The notes under the pieces are model-generated. The model did not search any database. It was not told where the DNA came from and saw nothing but the letters and a program-made list of their open reading frames with translations. A program made the translations under genes and the position numbers. Positions 26,351 to 34,269 of a stretch of 64,000 nucleotides of DNA are shown piece by piece. Origin of the DNA: Phyllobacterium zundukense (GTDB taxonomy: Bacteria; Pseudomonadota; Alphaproteobacteria; Rhizobiales; Rhizobiaceae); contig NZ_CP017940.1 in assembly GCF_002764115.1 (NCBI RefSeq), positions 1,834,501 to 1,898,500 of the forward strand, read 5' to 3'. Within the stretch, counting starts at the first letter, position 1; each line of letters begins with the position of its first letter.

Positions 26351-27813
26351 AAAAGGCCCGCGAAATTCAGTCCACCGAGTGCGAAAGCTCCCCAGAAAAG
26401 CACTCTTACGAGTGTCATGGCCAAGCTCGGGCGCTTCTGATCCTCGTCCGCCGCCTCGAGCTTCGGGACATGACGCAGGTACAACCTGTCCTCATACGGT
26501 TGTGCGACTGCGGTTGAATCATAGGAAATGCCTCGCTGGTCTTTCATCCTGTGGCCAAATGCATGGCTTGCCTCGAACGACTCCATCTCCGCGCCGTACT
26601 TCTGCTTCATGCCGGATCCTGTGATCATGGTTTCTCGCTCGAGACCTGAGATCGGTCCAATTTGCGCTGACGGCGGAATGATTGCCACCTTCTCAACCTG
26701 TCGCGGCACGCCATTATCCTGGAGCAGGGATATCAGCGCTTCACCCACACCCATGGTGGTAATTTCCGCCTTCACGTCGACTCGAGGGTTCGGGCGGAAA
26801 GCATTGGCCGCAGCGCGCACATTGCGCTGATCGCTCGGCGTGTAGGCACGTAGAGCATGCTGAATGCGGTTGCCGAGCTGCGCGAGCACGGTATCGGGCA
26901 CGTCCGCAGGAGATTGCGTCACAAAGTACACACCGACGCCCTTCGAGCGCACCAGCCGCACCAGGCGCTCGATGCTCTGGACGAGAGACTTCGGTGCTTC
27001 GTTGAAAAGCAAATGCGCCTCGTCGAAAAAGAACACGAGTTTCGGTTTGTTCAGGTCGCCGGCCTCGGGCAGCCGGCGGAATAATTCGGTCAGCAGCCAG
27101 AGCAGGAACGTTGCATAAAGCTTGGGTGCTTCCATCAACTGATCGGCATGCAGCAAATTGATAACGCCACGACCGTCGGCATTCGTCTGGATGAAATCGA
27201 GGATATCGAAAGGCGGTTCGCCGAACAGGTTCGCGCCGCCCTGCGCCTCGAGGGCGAGCAAATTGCGCTGGATGGCTGAAATGGATGCAGCAGTGACATT
27301 GCCGTGCTCCTTGCAGACATGTTCGCGGTTATCAAGCATGTCTGAGAGTGTCCAGCGCAGATCGTCCAGCGTGAGCATGTAGGCCCGCTCTTTCTGGGCA
27401 ATCCGGAACGCGATCTCGATCGCGCCTTGCTGCGTCTCGTTCAATCCCAGCATGCGGGAGATCAGTTGCGCGCCCATTTCCTGCACGCTGGTGCGGATCG
27501 GGAGACCACGACGCCCGAAGATGTCCCAGAATTCGACAGGGAACCGGTTGGAAGCGAATTCCCGGCCCATGGCGCGTGTCCGCCACGCAGCATCGCCCGC
27601 GTCGTCCCCAGACGCAGCCAAGCCCGAAAGATCGCCCTTCACGTCCGCTGCGAACACAGGAACGCCGTTGCGGGAGAATTCCTCAGTCATTCGCTGGAGC
27701 GTGACGGTCTTGCCGGTGCCGGTGGCGCCGGTGACGAGGCCATGGCGATTGGCAAATTTGAGTGGGAGATTGATGGCGGTGCCGGATGCTGTAATGCCGA
27801 GTTCGAGTTTCAT
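26347..27813 (-). CDS. HerA-type ATPase (DUF853, YjgR family)
   Basis: A 488-residue hexameric-helicase-like ATPase. Walker A is GATGTGKTVTLQRM at about residues 27-40 and Walker B is KLVFFFDEAHLLF near 260-270; the sensor region SKGVGVYFVTQSPADVPDTV is also conserved. Length and motifs fit the YjgR/DUF853 family, whose cellular role is uncertain. AAAGGGGAAATC precedes the ATG at 27813. It follows a 97-residue gene by 22 bp, forming a two-gene operon. HerA-like ATPases also serve in defence systems with a partner nuclease, but none is recognised beside it. Confidence 0.85.
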   Translation of the reverse strand: MKLELGITASGTAINLPLKFANRHGLVTGATGTGKTVTLQRMTEEFSRNGVPVFAADVKGDLSGLAASGDDAGDAAWRTRAMGREFASNRFPVEFWDIFGRRGLPIRTSVQEMGAQLISRMLGLNETQQGAIEIAFRIAQKERAYMLTLDDLRWTLSDMLDNREHVCKEHGNVTAASISAIQRNLLALEAQGGANLFGEPPFDILDFIQTNADGRGVINLLHADQLMEAPKLYATFLLWLLTELFRRLPEAGDLNKPKLVFFFDEAHLLFNEAPKSLVQSIERLVRLVRSKGVGVYFVTQSPADVPDTVLAQLGNRIQHALRAYTPSDQRNVRAAANAFRPNPRVDVKAEITTMGVGEALISLLQDNGVPRQVEKVAIIPPSAQIGPISGLERETMITGSGMKQKYGAEMESFEASHAFGHRMKDQRGISYDSTAVAQPYEDRLYLRHVPKLEAADEDQKRPSLAMTLVRVLFWGAFALGGLNFAGLF

Positions 27814-27835
27814 GATTTCCCCTTTCCCAATCCGC

Positions 27836-28129
27836 TCAAACCATTGCACGAAGAAACATCACCATGCGAGGGTCCTCGCACCCGAGAAAGTCCAAATGCT
27901 CAAGGAAGTAGGCCGTCTTGGTACGGACTTCGGCCAGATCGCGAGGAGTATACTGCAGGAGCTCTTCAAGCGCCGATTGTTCTGCCGCGAAGGCATCCTG
28001 CAACAGCCCGTCTTGTCCGCTGGCGATGTCTACCTGGGCAAGCCTATCCCCATGAAATCCGATTAGTGAAGGAAGCGCTGCAGCTTCGGTGAAAGGAGAG
28101 GTACTGGCCTTCTCGGAAATACTTGGCAT
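27836..28129 (-). CDS. Hypothetical protein upstream of the HerA-type gene
   Basis: A 97-residue, helical, acidic protein with no recognised domain (EQSALEELLQYTPRDLAEVR, TKTAYFLEHLDFLGCEDP). GAAGGAG lies before the ATG at 28129. It is the promoter-proximal gene of the unit with 26347-27813 and probably controlled by the adjacent XRE regulator, whose putative operators overlap its promoter region. Confidence 0.65.
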   Translation of the reverse strand: MPSISEKASTSPFTEAAALPSLIGFHGDRLAQVDIASGQDGLLQDAFAAEQSALEELLQYTPRDLAEVRTKTAYFLEHLDFLGCEDPRMVMFLRAMV

Positions 28130-28163
28130 GCTGTTGCTCCTTCAGCGATATCGGTGTAACATA

Positions 28164-28207
28164 ATACAAATTGCATGACATTAACCAAAAGTCAATACAA
28201 ATTGTAT
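28164..28207. promoter_or_regulatory. Twin operators of the XRE regulator
   Basis: ATACAA-A-TTGTAT at 28195-28207 is a perfect interrupted palindrome; ATACAA-A-TTGCAT at 28164-28176 is the same site with one mismatch. They are 31 bp apart (three helical turns) in the 87-bp space between the divergent XRE gene and the 97-residue/HerA unit. This is the classic layout of an autoregulating repressor. Confidence 0.75.
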
Positions 28208-28216
28208 GAGGTTGTA

Positions 28217-28459
28217 ATGGTGATGAGTGTGGCGCAGATTCGAGCGGCACGGGGTCTTCTTGGCTGGTCCCAACAACAATTGGCCGAAGCCGCTGGCGTC
28301 GGCCGTGCGACAATCGCAGATTTTGAGACGGGCAAGCGGACGCCCTATGCTCGCACGATCGAGGAGATGCAACGCACTCTAGAATCCGCGGGTGTGATCT
28401 TTTTGGAGAGCGGTCAAGCCGTGACTGGCGGTGAAGGTGTACGGCTTTCCAACGAATAG
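28217..28459 (+). CDS. XRE-family transcriptional regulator
   Basis: An 80-residue protein consisting of a Cro/C1-type helix-turn-helix (QIRAARGLLGWSQQQLAEAA, GVGRATIADFETGKRTP) and a short C-terminal extension (LESAGVIFLESGQAVTGG). It is divergent from the HerA operon with two palindromic sites between them. The ATG at 28217 or the one 6 bp later could be used; GAGG at 28208 fits the former. It likely represses itself and the HerA unit. Confidence 0.85.
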   Translation: MVMSVAQIRAARGLLGWSQQQLAEAAGVGRATIADFETGKRTPYARTIEEMQRTLESAGVIFLESGQAVTGGEGVRLSNE

Positions 28460-28509
28460 TGCTGTGCCAAACGCGGGGGCGCCGGAGCGCCCCGCACGCA
28501 ATGCGCATA

Positions 28510-29706
28510 TCAATCCGCTTCCGAAGAAAACTCAGGAATCCGACGCTCGGGATTGATGACAGTGCCGTCAGGTGTCCGTCCCCCTCTTGGAGAAGCAGAA
28601 GATAGCTCCCAACCTGACGGCTGATCGGATAGCTTGAAACCGAAGACATTGCCGAGAGGTTCGCAGTCTTCGCGTGAGAGGCTGCTGTTGTGCGGCCGGT
28701 AAACCTTCAAACTCTCCTGATGCGCGTCATGCGCCTGCTTTCCTTCGTCCGTGTCGAGCCGGAGAGCATAGCCCATTTCGATCGCAGCTTTAGCAACCGC
28801 GACGTCGAGATCAATAGTAGAGTTTTTTGCCTCCAGTGTAAGCCTGCCGAGTTCGTCCTTAATGTAAGAGAAGTTCTTCACCACAAAGAGTCTGACGTGG
28901 GTTTCCGGCTGCTGCACTACAGGTGTGTAGATCGGCGTTCCAAGGATCTCTGCCGGCGCCTTGCCTTGTCTTATCGCCTTGGCGCGATTCCGTAGGCGAT
29001 CGATGACAAGCAATCGAGCCGCCTCCGATGCCGGCGCAGGAACTTCACTTCGTTCTATGCGTACGCCTGGCCAAGCGTCGGTAATATCAACGCGGAAAAG
29101 TGCGCTCTGGCGCTTGAAATTCACTCCATAGTCGAAAGTCTCGGGTGCGACGTGTGCTATGGATTCCGCAAGAAGGGCGGAAACGATCTCGCGAGCCGAT
29201 GCGTGACCATGCCTCTCTTCGCGACCATCGGGTCGAGCACCCTGATTGTATACTGCTAAGTCCTCGGGCAAAGTCTTGCGCATCTTGGATATGATCACGC
29301 CGACCGGTTTGAGTGCCGCATCGAGGTCCTGTGCAAACTTCTCGATGTCGTCGGCAATCTTGTCGAGTGTTCCTGCATTCTTGGCGCGCTGATCCGCGGC
29401 CTGAGCGGCCTGGAGCCGCTCTCTGGCGGAAAACATCAACTGGTCGATTTCAGCAACAACGCTATCATAGGTCGAGACCTCTCCTTCCCATCGAGCAATT
29501 TCTTGGTTGAACTGGTCGATGCTGGTGTCGGCACTATCGATCAACGCAAGTTTCCGCTGTTCGCGTGCCTCGTCGGCGGCTCTCAGGGCCGCCGCTTTCC
29601 GCGCATCGATATCTGCGCGCTTGTTGGTAAGCGTCGAGATTTCGTCCTCGATCGCCGATACTTCGGTATTTCTTGGACGGTTTTGAATATTTTTCAGACG
29701 GGGCAT
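28510..29706 (-). CDS. Coiled-coil protein of unknown function
   Basis: A 398-residue protein. Residues about 15-110 form a strong coiled coil (EDEISTLTNKRADIDARKAA, AALRAADEAREQRKLAL). The rest is mixed alpha/beta without a recognised family (HASAREIVSALLAESIAHVA, FVVKNFSYIKDELGRLTLEA). AAGGAA precedes the ATG. It lies at the 3' end of the minus-strand operon that begins with the AlpA-type gene, 42 bp after the 101-residue gene. It could be a structural or scaffold-like protein of the element, but this is a guess. Confidence 0.65.
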   Translation of the reverse strand: MPRLKNIQNRPRNTEVSAIEDEISTLTNKRADIDARKAAALRAADEAREQRKLALIDSADTSIDQFNQEIARWEGEVSTYDSVVAEIDQLMFSARERLQAAQAADQRAKNAGTLDKIADDIEKFAQDLDAALKPVGVIISKMRKTLPEDLAVYNQGARPDGREERHGHASAREIVSALLAESIAHVAPETFDYGVNFKRQSALFRVDITDAWPGVRIERSEVPAPASEAARLLVIDRLRNRAKAIRQGKAPAEILGTPIYTPVVQQPETHVRLFVVKNFSYIKDELGRLTLEAKNSTIDLDVAVAKAAIEMGYALRLDTDEGKQAHDAHQESLKVYRPHNSSLSREDCEPLGNVFGFKLSDQPSGWELSSASPRGGRTPDGTVINPERRIPEFSSEAD

Positions 29707-29748
29707 TCTCAGTTCCTTTTCGGTTGGGATGTTGAAGCGGCAATCTGC

Positions 29749-30054
29749 TCAGGTATTTTTGCCGGCTTCCGTGTCTTCCAGGAACGATCGCACGATCGCC
29801 TGAAATTGCTCTGGTGTGTTGGTGGTCTCGAACGAGACGTAGAACGCCAGCGTTCTAAATTTCTTCCCTTCGTCACTGGTGATGATCGCCTTTACTCTCG
29901 CGGTTGCAGCGTCTTCAGCGTCCTCGATCATGGGATGCCTCCTCTCTTTCAGTTGTTGGTAAAAGGCGTCGCTATAGGTTTGGCGTAGGGGGATTCGACG
30001 CGCGCGGAATTGAATGACGTTAGAATCCTCGGATTGTTTTTGGTCAGTTGGCAT
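29749..30054 (-). CDS. Hypothetical element protein, 101 residues
   Basis: A small polar protein (NVIQFRARRIPLRQTYSDAF, EDAEDAATARVKAIITSDEG) with a helical C-terminus. The N-terminal NVIQFRARR stretch resembles the short motif at the start of many small phage/plasmid proteins. The ATG at 30054 overlaps the previous gene's end by 11 bp, so the genes are coupled. Function unknown. Confidence 0.6.
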   Translation of the reverse strand: MPTDQKQSEDSNVIQFRARRIPLRQTYSDAFYQQLKERRHPMIEDAEDAATARVKAIITSDEGKKFRTLAFYVSFETTNTPEQFQAIVRSFLEDTEAGKNT

Positions 30055-30361
30055 CAGGAGCACCCTTGTCGAGGTTTGGAATGTCGCGAGCGATCGCATC
30101 TGCGATCCAGCGGTTTTCGAGGAGTGTTTGGCAAAGGGCGCGAAACAGGGATGGAGGAAGGCCTTGTTCGATTACTGCAGCAGCGAGAATCGGAAAGTCC
30201 GCCGCATAGGCCGACTGCGATATTTCTTGCTGCCATTGCGCAGGATCCTTGATGCGATCACGGGCAAGCTCCTGATCCGATACCGCCTCGGCAAAAGTCA
30301 GCGACTTGGCCGTTGCCATCGAAACAACGACGCCGCGTTTTGGTTGGGTGTCATCGCTCAC
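30044..30361 (-). CDS. Hypothetical element protein, 105 residues
   Basis: A helical acidic protein (LTFAEAVSDQELARDRIKDP, LAAAVIEQGLPPSLFRALCQ). It uses a GTG start with GGGAGG six nt upstream. No domain is recognised. It is coupled by overlap to the 101-residue gene; 240 bp separate it from the DUF6074-like gene upstream, a space that holds a 14-bp palindrome (CGTTGGCGCCAACG, 30524-30537) and a G/C-rich hairpin at 30557-30592. Confidence 0.55.
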   Translation of the reverse strand: MSDDTQPKRGVVVSMATAKSLTFAEAVSDQELARDRIKDPAQWQQEISQSAYAADFPILAAAVIEQGLPPSLFRALCQTLLENRWIADAIARDIPNLDKGAPDAN

Positions 30362-30601
30362 AGCTGGCCTCCCGGTTAACCTCTAATGAAACTATTCGTG
30401 AAAGACTCCTGAGTGTTTCCGCCGAGTCATCACGACGGTTACCCATGGTCTCTGACCGCTCGCTTGCCACCGGCTTGGGGGCGGTTTGCGTTTGTGAGGG
30501 CCGGACCCTGACGGTCGGCCCAACGTTGGCGCCAACGATGCTGTCACTACAGCTCCTAGGGCGGGGGAGGCCTTCCGGGCCGCCCCCCTGACAAGCGCAG
30601 G

Positions 30602-30886
30602 TCATGCCGCACCGTCCGAGCCGCGGTAATGCTGGGAAATATTAAGTTCTCGGGAGACAGCGTCAGCGAATGCAGCAATCTCAGATTCGATCATCTGGAC
30701 GCTGAGACCCGAGGCGAGCATTTCCTTCCGGATCCGGTTTACGAGGCGTGTCCAATGCGCCTTGCCCTGCGAGTAGCTTTTTGCGTTGAGGGCTTCCGCC
30801 GCGTCGTTGACTAGCTTGCGTCGACGATCGAGCGGAAAAGCATGAACGGTTGCTGGCTTGCGATGCGTGAAAAGGTCAAGCTGCAT
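30602..30886 (-). CDS. DUF6074-like small protein
   Basis: A 94-residue protein starting MQLDLFTHRKPATVHAFPLD, with KAHWTRLVNRIRKEMLASGL and a terminal AFADAVSRELNI helix. This follows the pattern of the DUF6074 family found beside replication and regulator genes in Rhizobiales phages and islands. The ATG at 30886 has GGAGG five nt upstream. That GGAGG and the start are embedded in the end of the preceding gene (11-bp overlap), indicating translational coupling. Confidence 0.7.
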   Translation of the reverse strand: MQLDLFTHRKPATVHAFPLDRRRKLVNDAAEALNAKSYSQGKAHWTRLVNRIRKEMLASGLSVQMIESEIAAFADAVSRELNISQHYRGSDGAA

Positions 30887-31490
30887 CACCGCCTCCGTAT
30901 TCATAGGTATATTCAAGGGTAAAGGGACAACAGGTGTCACCATGATTTGGACAACAGGTGTCACCATGATCGTTTGCGACCGGCAGCAGTTCATAGGGAC
31001 AACAGGTGTCACCATGACTTTCGCCCGGAACCCATGTTTCGACTGGCAAATCCTTGGGGACCGCAAGCCGGATTAATCGGGAACGGACGAGTTTGCCGTT
31101 TCGCGATCGCCTCCATCCTCGCTCTGGGATGAATAGGCCAAGCGCGCAAAGTGATGCCATGTCGCGCTTGATGGTCCGCTCTGAGCACCGACCGGCGCGC
31201 ATGGCTATTGTTTCGTTGGTCGCCCAGAATGTTCCGGTGTTCCAATGGATGAACCGGTCAACAATGGCCATGACTCGAAAGCTAATACCGGCCTGGCTAC
31301 ACACCTGCATTGCTACTGCATGCCACGCTTCGAAAGCTTCCTTCCGAGCCTTACCTTCCTTGGGCCAGATAAGTGGCAGGCAGGGACGCGGCACTAGGGC
31401 CGTTTCCTTTGGTAGGCTGGCCTTCTCTGACGAGGGCACGAAGACGCGCTGCGCGGTCTCCTTTGGTGTTTTAGGATGCGAGGCCTTCAT
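30876..31490 (-). CDS. Winged-helix replication-initiator-like protein with internal repeats
   Basis: A 204-residue protein. A winged-helix region lies at about residues 70-145 (WATNETIAMRAGRCSERTIK, RDMASLCALGLFIPERGWRR). The last 45 residues contain HGDTCCP three times, encoded by a 21-bp DNA repeat at steps of 24 and 48 bp. This matches the plan of lambda O-type initiators, where origin iterons lie inside the initiator gene and the N-terminal winged helix binds them. Initiator activity is inferred. The start is coupled by ATGA to the upstream gene, and the next start lies within its end. Confidence 0.6.
   Translation of the reverse strand: MKASHPKTPKETAQRVFVPSSEKASLPKETALVPRPCLPLIWPKEGKARKEAFEAWHAVAMQVCSQAGISFRVMAIVDRFIHWNTGTFWATNETIAMRAGRCSERTIKRDMASLCALGLFIPERGWRRSRNGKLVRSRLIRLAVPKDLPVETWVPGESHGDTCCPYELLPVANDHGDTCCPNHGDTCCPFTLEYTYEYGGGDAA
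30925..31017 (+). repeat. Three gene-internal direct repeats, possible replication iterons
   Basis: GGACAACAGGTGTCACCATGA occurs identically at 30925, 30949 and 30997, i.e. at steps of 24 and 48 bp (a vacant position at 30973 would complete a 24-bp ladder). Each copy contains the palindromic core GGTGTCACC. All lie inside the winged-helix gene near its 3' end. Confidence 0.85.
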
Positions 31491-31672
31491 AGCGCCCTCG
31501 CATGGATCAGCCTGGCTTCTCTGACGGCCTGGCCGGCTTCCTCGATCGAAAGACCGAATCGCTCATGCAGAACAGACAGCACGGCAGCTGGCGGCCTCTT
31601 CTGAGAGGCTAGCCAGCGGGCAGCAGTCGTTATCGTTAGATCGCAATGGCAATGAGATATTTCCAGCATCAC
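31487..31672 (-). CDS. Tiny element protein, 61 residues
   Basis: A helical protein (ARWLASQKRPPAAVLSVLHE, RFGLSIEEAGQAVREARLIH). Small proteins of this style, with an RFGLS..EA..A.REA helix pair, occur in rhizobial phage-like operons; function unknown. Both of its ends overlap neighbours by ATGA, placing it firmly in the operon despite its size. Confidence 0.65.
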   Translation of the reverse strand: MMLEISHCHCDLTITTAARWLASQKRPPAAVLSVLHERFGLSIEEAGQAVREARLIHARAL

Positions 31673-31950
31673 CCCGCCCTTCCCGCGTTTTGCTCAAATC
31701 TGGTGGGCAAGGTGTCGAGGAAAGTACGAGCGCTGGGTTCAATTTGGCCAGATTTACCGGTGCTGAGACGGATCAACGCTTCGCGTGACCGACAGAAGCC
31801 CTCCGATGCCCATGCTCTTCCACACCGCTTATTTTTCGCACGCTGCAAAATCCATTGGACGGCCATGTTGCATTCGACGATCCGCCAACTCTCGTTGAGA
31901 ATAACGACAACCTGGCGATAGCTGTCGTCGCTCTCTCGATGGCTGTTCAT
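31669..31950 (-). CDS. Small element protein, 93 residues
   Basis: A short basic protein (YRQVVVILNESWRIVECNMA, VQWILQRAKNKRCGRAWASE, GFCRSREALIRLS). The second half resembles small conserved proteins of Rhizobiales genomic islands. The ATG at 31950 has AGGTGG upstream and overlaps the alpA stop by ATGA; its own stop overlaps the next ATG in the same way. Function unknown. Confidence 0.65.
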   Translation of the reverse strand: MNSHRESDDSYRQVVVILNESWRIVECNMAVQWILQRAKNKRCGRAWASEGFCRSREALIRLSTGKSGQIEPSARTFLDTLPTRFEQNAGRAG

Positions 31951-32138
31951 GCAGCCACCTTGTCGCGCTGTGCGATACGCGACGCGATCCATTTATCAAC
32001 TTCAGCAGCTACGAACGCTTTACGGCCGACTGTAACTTGTAGGGGTTTGGGAAAATCGGCTTCTTTGGTTAGGAGCCATAGGGCCGTTCGACCGATACTG
32101 AGGCGCTTCGCGACCTCTTTGATGGTAAGCAGTTCCAT
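31947..32138 (-). CDS. AlpA-family excisionase/regulator
   Basis: A 63-residue MerR-like helix-turn-helix protein: MELLTIKEVAKRLSIGRTAL, LWLLTKEADFPKPLQVTVGR, ending with the EVDKWIASRIAQRD helix. AlpA proteins of P4-like elements bind near the integrase end and promote excision or activate early genes. It heads the minus-strand operon of tiny genes and lies 80 bp downstream of the 219-residue gene that is coupled to the integrase gene. Confidence 0.85.
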   Translation of the reverse strand: MELLTIKEVAKRLSIGRTALWLLTKEADFPKPLQVTVGRKAFVAAEVDKWIASRIAQRDKVAA

Positions 32139-32218
32139 TTGTGTCCGATCCTCTTTGTTAAGGTTCGGATACGTAATTTCACCATTTTTGAACTAGGAAC
32201 AACATGGAGAAAATGGGG

Positions 32219-32878
32219 TTACTTTTTGGCTGTGCTTTCACCATGTAGCTCGGTCATCAAAGTTCGAAAAAACTCCGTGGACTTTTCGTCATCTTCATTC
32301 CGCCGACGGGGATAAAAAAGTCTGATGGCGTGTTCCGCGGCCCCCAACGGTACTTTGTGCTGCAATACGGGTTCTGTTGCCGCGATAAGGAACCTTACAA
32401 GTGGGCCGCTCGGTGTTTGTATATCTGGCGCGTCTTTTGTAGTGGTAGAGCTGCGAGCTATCCGCCTCCCGCTGTTATCCCAGAACTCCAACAGTCGGGT
32501 GGACAGGAGACGCGGGAGGACTGAGGGCCTGCCTTTCGGAATTAAGTTTTCGTGTTCCTTCTTCACAAAATCCAGAAAGTCGATCGCCACCAGCAGATGA
32601 CCTCGCAAAGTAACTGGATCTCCATCCTCAGCAAAATCTCGTTCGCGATCGTCATCATTCTCATCTCGATCTAAGTCGAGTTCGAGAAGTAGATTCTCCG
32701 CGGCAGTAGCAATACGGGCATTACGTGCTAAATCGGCTTGTATGTGTTTCTCGTTATGACTTACCCATTCAGTAACGATCCGCTCGACGTGCGATACCTC
32801 GCGATGTTCGCTGGAACGCCCAAGAGTGGCGGCCAGCCGAGCCCTCATCTCGTCCGAATACTTGAAGTTTTCGGTCAT
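32219..32878 (-). CDS. Integrase-associated hypothetical protein
   Basis: A 219-residue acidic, largely helical protein (FKYSDEMRARLAATLGRSSE, ENLLLELDLDRDENDDDRER) with a more conserved-looking C-terminal half (WDNSGRRIARSSTTTKDAPD, PLVRFLIAATEPVL). Its ATG overlaps the integrase stop by ATGA, so both are made from one mRNA. Tight coupling suggests a role in integration or excision control, but no domain is recognised. Confidence 0.65.
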   Translation of the reverse strand: MTENFKYSDEMRARLAATLGRSSEHREVSHVERIVTEWVSHNEKHIQADLARNARIATAAENLLLELDLDRDENDDDRERDFAEDGDPVTLRGHLLVAIDFLDFVKKEHENLIPKGRPSVLPRLLSTRLLEFWDNSGRRIARSSTTTKDAPDIQTPSGPLVRFLIAATEPVLQHKVPLGAAEHAIRLFYPRRRNEDDEKSTEFFRTLMTELHGESTAKK

Positions 32879-34095
32879 CGCCTGGCACCCGCGATATCAA
32901 CAATTTTGGACGACTTGCTTTTCACGATCGCAATGATGTGCTCCGCCCACATATCGAGCGCCCTGCGCTTCTCGGGTTCATACGCAGCGCGATTGTAGAC
33001 GCCGGCTACTCCCGCCCTGAAACCGCTGATATGGTTGAGTGTGGCTTCAACGATATGCGGCATGACTCCTATTCCGGCCATGCCAGTCGCAACTGTGCGC
33101 CGGAGATCGTGGGGCGTCCAGGGCATCCCCAAGAGTTGAAGTTTCAATCGCGCTGCTTGGGCAACTGCGTTCGGCTCGATCGAATTGCCAATGCGGCTGA
33201 AGAGCGATGCATTCCCTTCTTCATCGACCGTCTCAAGTGCGGCCGCGACAATTGCAAGGGCTTCATCCGACAATGGAACCACGTGCGTGAGCCCATTCTT
33301 GGTGCGCACGCCTGGGATCGTCCAAATGGCCTTCTCGAGATCAATCTCGCTTCGCACTATTCCGCAAACTTCCCCAGAACGTTGACCGGTCAGCAAGAGC
33401 AGGCGAAAGATCGAAACGGTATCCGACAATATTGGAACCTCGGACAATGCTTTCCAAAGCGTACGAATTTCATCATCAGAAAGCACGCGCTCGCGCCTTG
33501 TCGGCTTGGCTCGTGGCTTGACGCCTATCACAGGCGATGATTCGAGATAGTCGTTCTCGACGGCCCAATTGAATGCTTTTCGGACGACTGCGAGGATTTG
33601 CGTGGATTGGGCCAAAAAGCCTGCGTCTGCCTTCGATTCAATGATGTCGAGAATGTCTCGACGCTTTACAGCCAATGCCTTCATATCGCCGATCTCGGGA
33701 TACACTTCAACCTTCAGCAAACGTTCGTCCTCGGCCCAAGTTCGCTTGTTCCGTTTGGCATACTTTTCAACGTAGAGCGCACCGAGTTCGCGGACAGTCA
33801 TTGAGTCTCGTCTCGCTCGTTTCTTGCCAGCAGGATCCTCACCATCCGAGACCGCGGTTACCGCACCAAGGGCTTTTGCCCTCGCCTTTGCAAGATCGAT
33901 TGCCGGAAATTTACCGATCGTCACTCTCCGTTTTGCGCCGTCACTTTCACGGTGATAGACAACAGTCCAGGATTTCACGCCCGTTGGTGAGACTCGCAAC
34001 ACCAGCCCGCGTACAACATCATCCCAATAGTCGGTCCGAACATCGACCTTCACTGTTTCAACGAAACGTGCTGTAAGATTTTTCCTGCCCGCCAC
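32875..34095 (-). CDS. Tyrosine integrase, P4-type (DUF4102 N-terminal domain)
   Basis: A 406-residue integrase. Residues 1-100 form the arm-binding DUF4102-type domain (DDVVRGLVLRVSPTGVKSW), about 100-190 the core-binding SAM-like domain, and about 200-390 the catalytic domain. Catalytic residues are Arg239 (TGQRSGEV), Lys266 (RTKNG), His329 and Arg332 (HDLRRT), His355 (LNHISG) and Tyr367 (VYNRAAY). The family normally targets tRNA 3' ends, in agreement with the 46-bp tRNA-Lys repeat. It starts 174 bp from attR and reads into the element. Confidence 0.96.
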   Translation of the reverse strand: MAGRKNLTARFVETVKVDVRTDYWDDVVRGLVLRVSPTGVKSWTVVYHRESDGAKRRVTIGKFPAIDLAKARAKALGAVTAVSDGEDPAGKKRARRDSMTVRELGALYVEKYAKRNKRTWAEDERLLKVEVYPEIGDMKALAVKRRDILDIIESKADAGFLAQSTQILAVVRKAFNWAVENDYLESSPVIGVKPRAKPTRRERVLSDDEIRTLWKALSEVPILSDTVSIFRLLLLTGQRSGEVCGIVRSEIDLEKAIWTIPGVRTKNGLTHVVPLSDEALAIVAAALETVDEEGNASLFSRIGNSIEPNAVAQAARLKLQLLGMPWTPHDLRRTVATGMAGIGVMPHIVEATLNHISGFRAGVAGVYNRAAYEPEKRRALDMWAEHIIAIVKSKSSKIVDIAGARR

Positions 34096-34130
34096 ATCAA
34101 CCTACTTACAAAACATTAGAATTTTCTCTC

Positions 34131-34149
34131 AGGGTTCCAACAGGGTTCC
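34131..34149 (+). other. Right pair of putative integrase arm sites
   Basis: AGGGTTCC at 34131-34138 and 34142-34149, again stepped by 11 bp and in the same orientation as the pair near attL. It lies between the integrase start and attR. Confidence 0.7.
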
Positions 34150-34162
34150 GTCGCGACGGAAC
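34145..34162. promoter_or_regulatory. 18-bp perfect palindrome beside the integrase start
   Basis: GTTCCGTCGCGACGGAAC is fully palindromic and overlaps the second AGGGTTCC box, 50 bp upstream of the integrase ATG. It could be an operator for int or xis control, competing with arm-site binding. Confidence 0.6.
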
Positions 34163-34269
34163 ACGCCAAAACTGGAACGAACAATGCAGAACACATTTCA
34201 CTTGTATTTACAACATGTTATATAGTTCATAAGCGTTTTTATTGTCCGTCGGTGTTCGCTGGATTGCCT

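Noticed and set aside
30925..31017. The three 21-bp repeats as a CRISPR array
   Set aside because: Spacers would be 3 and 27 bp, repeats lie in frame inside a gene, and there are no cas genes.
9567..34269. Insertion sequences or transposases within the element
   Set aside because: No DDE transposase motif or terminal inverted repeat pair was seen in any frame.
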